Positions 63,075-64,000 of a DNA stretch of 64,000 nucleotides are shown piece by piece. Within the stretch, counting starts at the first letter, position 1. Every line of letters begins with the position of its first letter. The notes under the pieces are model-generated. The model was not told the DNA's origin, did not search any database, and was given only the letters and a program-made list of their open reading frames with translations. The stretch is taken from contig NZ_WHNZ01000061.1 of NCBI RefSeq assembly GCF_013141725.1, forward strand, positions 310,001-374,000, read 5' to 3'. Position numbers and translations under genes: made by a program. The stretch comes from Paenibacillus planticolens. GTDB lineage: Bacteria > Bacillota > Bacilli > Paenibacillales > NBRC-103111.

Positions 63075-64000
63075 TCACCTCGAATAACGGGATATATTGA
63101 GCAGGATGCCGACCGATGTCAGCATAAGCGTCAATGACGAACCGCCTGCACTTATGAATGGCAGTGTAATGCCCGTAACCGGAAACATTCCGATTACAAC
63201 ACCAATATTGATAATAACCTGAACGGCAATCATACCGATAATGCCCACAGCGATTAAACTCGCAAACGTGTCCGGGGCCGTAAGCGCCGCACGCATCCCT
63301 CGCCATACAAGGATAGTAAACAGTAGAAGCACTAAAGTTCCGCCAATAAAACCAAGCTCTTCTGCAATGATGGAAAAAATAAAGTCGGTTTGCGGTTCAG
63401 GCAAATAGCTATATTTCTGGCGGCTCATACCCAGGCCTAAACCTACCAAGCCTCCGGGTCCGATCGCATACAGCGATTGAATCGATTGATAGCCTGCGCC
63501 GAGCGGATCCTGCCAAGGATCTAAAAAAGCCGTAATCCGCTTTAACCGGTATGGAGCGGCGATGATGAGCCCTACAAAACCGGCAACCCCTATCATACCC
63601 AGATACGCGAGATGAAGCAATCTTGCCCCTGAGATAAAAATGATCAGCAGCGATGCGCCGACAAGCACAGCACCGGTTCCTAGGTCGGGCTGCAGCATAA
63701 TCAAGCCGAAAGCGAGACCCATAATCCCTAGAGGGGGCAATAATCCCTTGGAAAACTGGGTGATTTTGGACTGCTGCTCGGACAGCATTTTGGCTAAATA
63801 AAGAATCATACCCATCTTCATGAATTCCGACGGCTGGATACCGAAAGCGCCAATCCCCAGCCAGCTTCTGGCTCCGCCGCGAACGACCCCGATGCCGGGA
63901 ATCAACACGATAATCAACATGATGAAACAAACGATTAGCGTAATTCGCGCTATCTTTTTCCAAAGAAGATAATCTACATTCATCGTAAAAAACATGGCGA
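63075..64000 (-). CDS. spoVE: SEDS glycosyltransferase SpoVE/FtsW, 5' end cut by window edge
   Basis: At least 308 C-terminal residues of a polytopic SEDS protein are visible; the frame runs off at 64000. Signatures are GARSWLGIGAFGIQPSEFMK, LQPDLGTGAVLVG, RLKRITAFLDPWQDPLGAGYQ, QTDFIFSIIAEELGFIGG and ITLPFISAGGSS. These match SpoVE, the spore-cortex polymerase, better than vegetative FtsW by neighbourhood (between murD/mraY and murG in Bacillus), but FtsW cannot be excluded. It polymerises lipid II with a cognate PBP. Confidence 0.9.
   Translation of the reverse strand, partial: AMFFTMNVDYLLWKKIARITLIVCFIMLIIVLIPGIGVVRGGARSWLGIGAFGIQPSEFMKMGMILYLAKMLSEQQSKITQFSKGLLPPLGIMGLAFGLIMLQPDLGTGAVLVGASLLIIFISGARLLHLAYLGMIGVAGFVGLIIAAPYRLKRITAFLDPWQDPLGAGYQSIQSLYAIGPGGLVGLGLGMSRQKYSYLPEPQTDFIFSIIAEELGFIGGTLVLLLFTILVWRGMRAALTAPDTFASLIAVGIIGMIAVQVIINIGVVIGMFPVTGITLPFISAGGSSLTLMLTSVGILLNISRYSR

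Overview
The window looks like chromosomal DNA from an endospore-forming, low-to-mid GC Firmicute, most likely Paenibacillus or a close relative. It carries sigE, sigG, spoIIGA, spoVE and a Bacillus-type division and cell-wall (dcw) cluster. The gene order ileS / yteA / lspA / ylyB ... pyrR resembles Bacillus, and an ileS T-box, a PyrR attenuator and a GEMM-type c-di-GMP riboswitch are present. Assignments rest on reading the translated sequences and motifs; no database search was run.

Layout. Positions 1-5670 hold mixed accessory genes: a cut alpha/beta hydrolase, an exported protein with an HFCIHF motif, a DUF1906 protein, a DUF2277 protein, an MFS transporter with a TetR regulator and twin operators, two CAU-anticodon tRNAs and a 54-residue protein. 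Positions 5831-21733 are the most distinctive part: two adjacent envelope export operons on the minus strand. One (21660 to 12297) encodes a MacB/FtsX-type ABC system with an adaptor, a second ATPase bearing an AbrB-like tail, an orphan solute-binding lipoprotein and a large exported beta-rich protein. The other (12006 to 5831) encodes an RND permease, an adaptor and a paralogue of the same exported protein. An ECF-sigma-like promoter precedes the first operon and a five-copy operator-like array precedes the second.

Positions 22018-26943 carry an M20 dipeptidase, a GNAT, a RidA protein, a DapA homologue divergent from a LysR regulator, and a yjfB-like motility gene behind the riboswitch. Positions 27121-36121 are the pyrimidine operon pyrR-pyrB-pyrC-carA-carB-pyrF-pyrE (minus strand), lacking pyrP, pyrK and pyrD, with a PyrR attenuator at its head and a candidate internal arginine-responsive promoter before carA.

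Positions 36222-43006 hold a heterodimeric ABC exporter and dapH, dapL and patA, which supply the acetylated diaminopimelate branch of lysine/peptidoglycan synthesis. They sit between pyrR and ylyB, genes that are neighbours in B. subtilis. Positions 43038-64000 continue with ylyB, lspA, yteA, ileS, divIVA, ylmH, ylmG, sepF, ylmE, pgeF, ylmC, sigG, sigE, spoIIGA, ftsZ, ftsA, divIB, murA, murB, murG and a spoVE cut by the window edge. This links precursor synthesis, septum assembly and sporulation control. A short hairpin element fused to the Shine-Dalgarno sequence recurs before lspA, sigE (tandem) and, in damaged form, pyrR.
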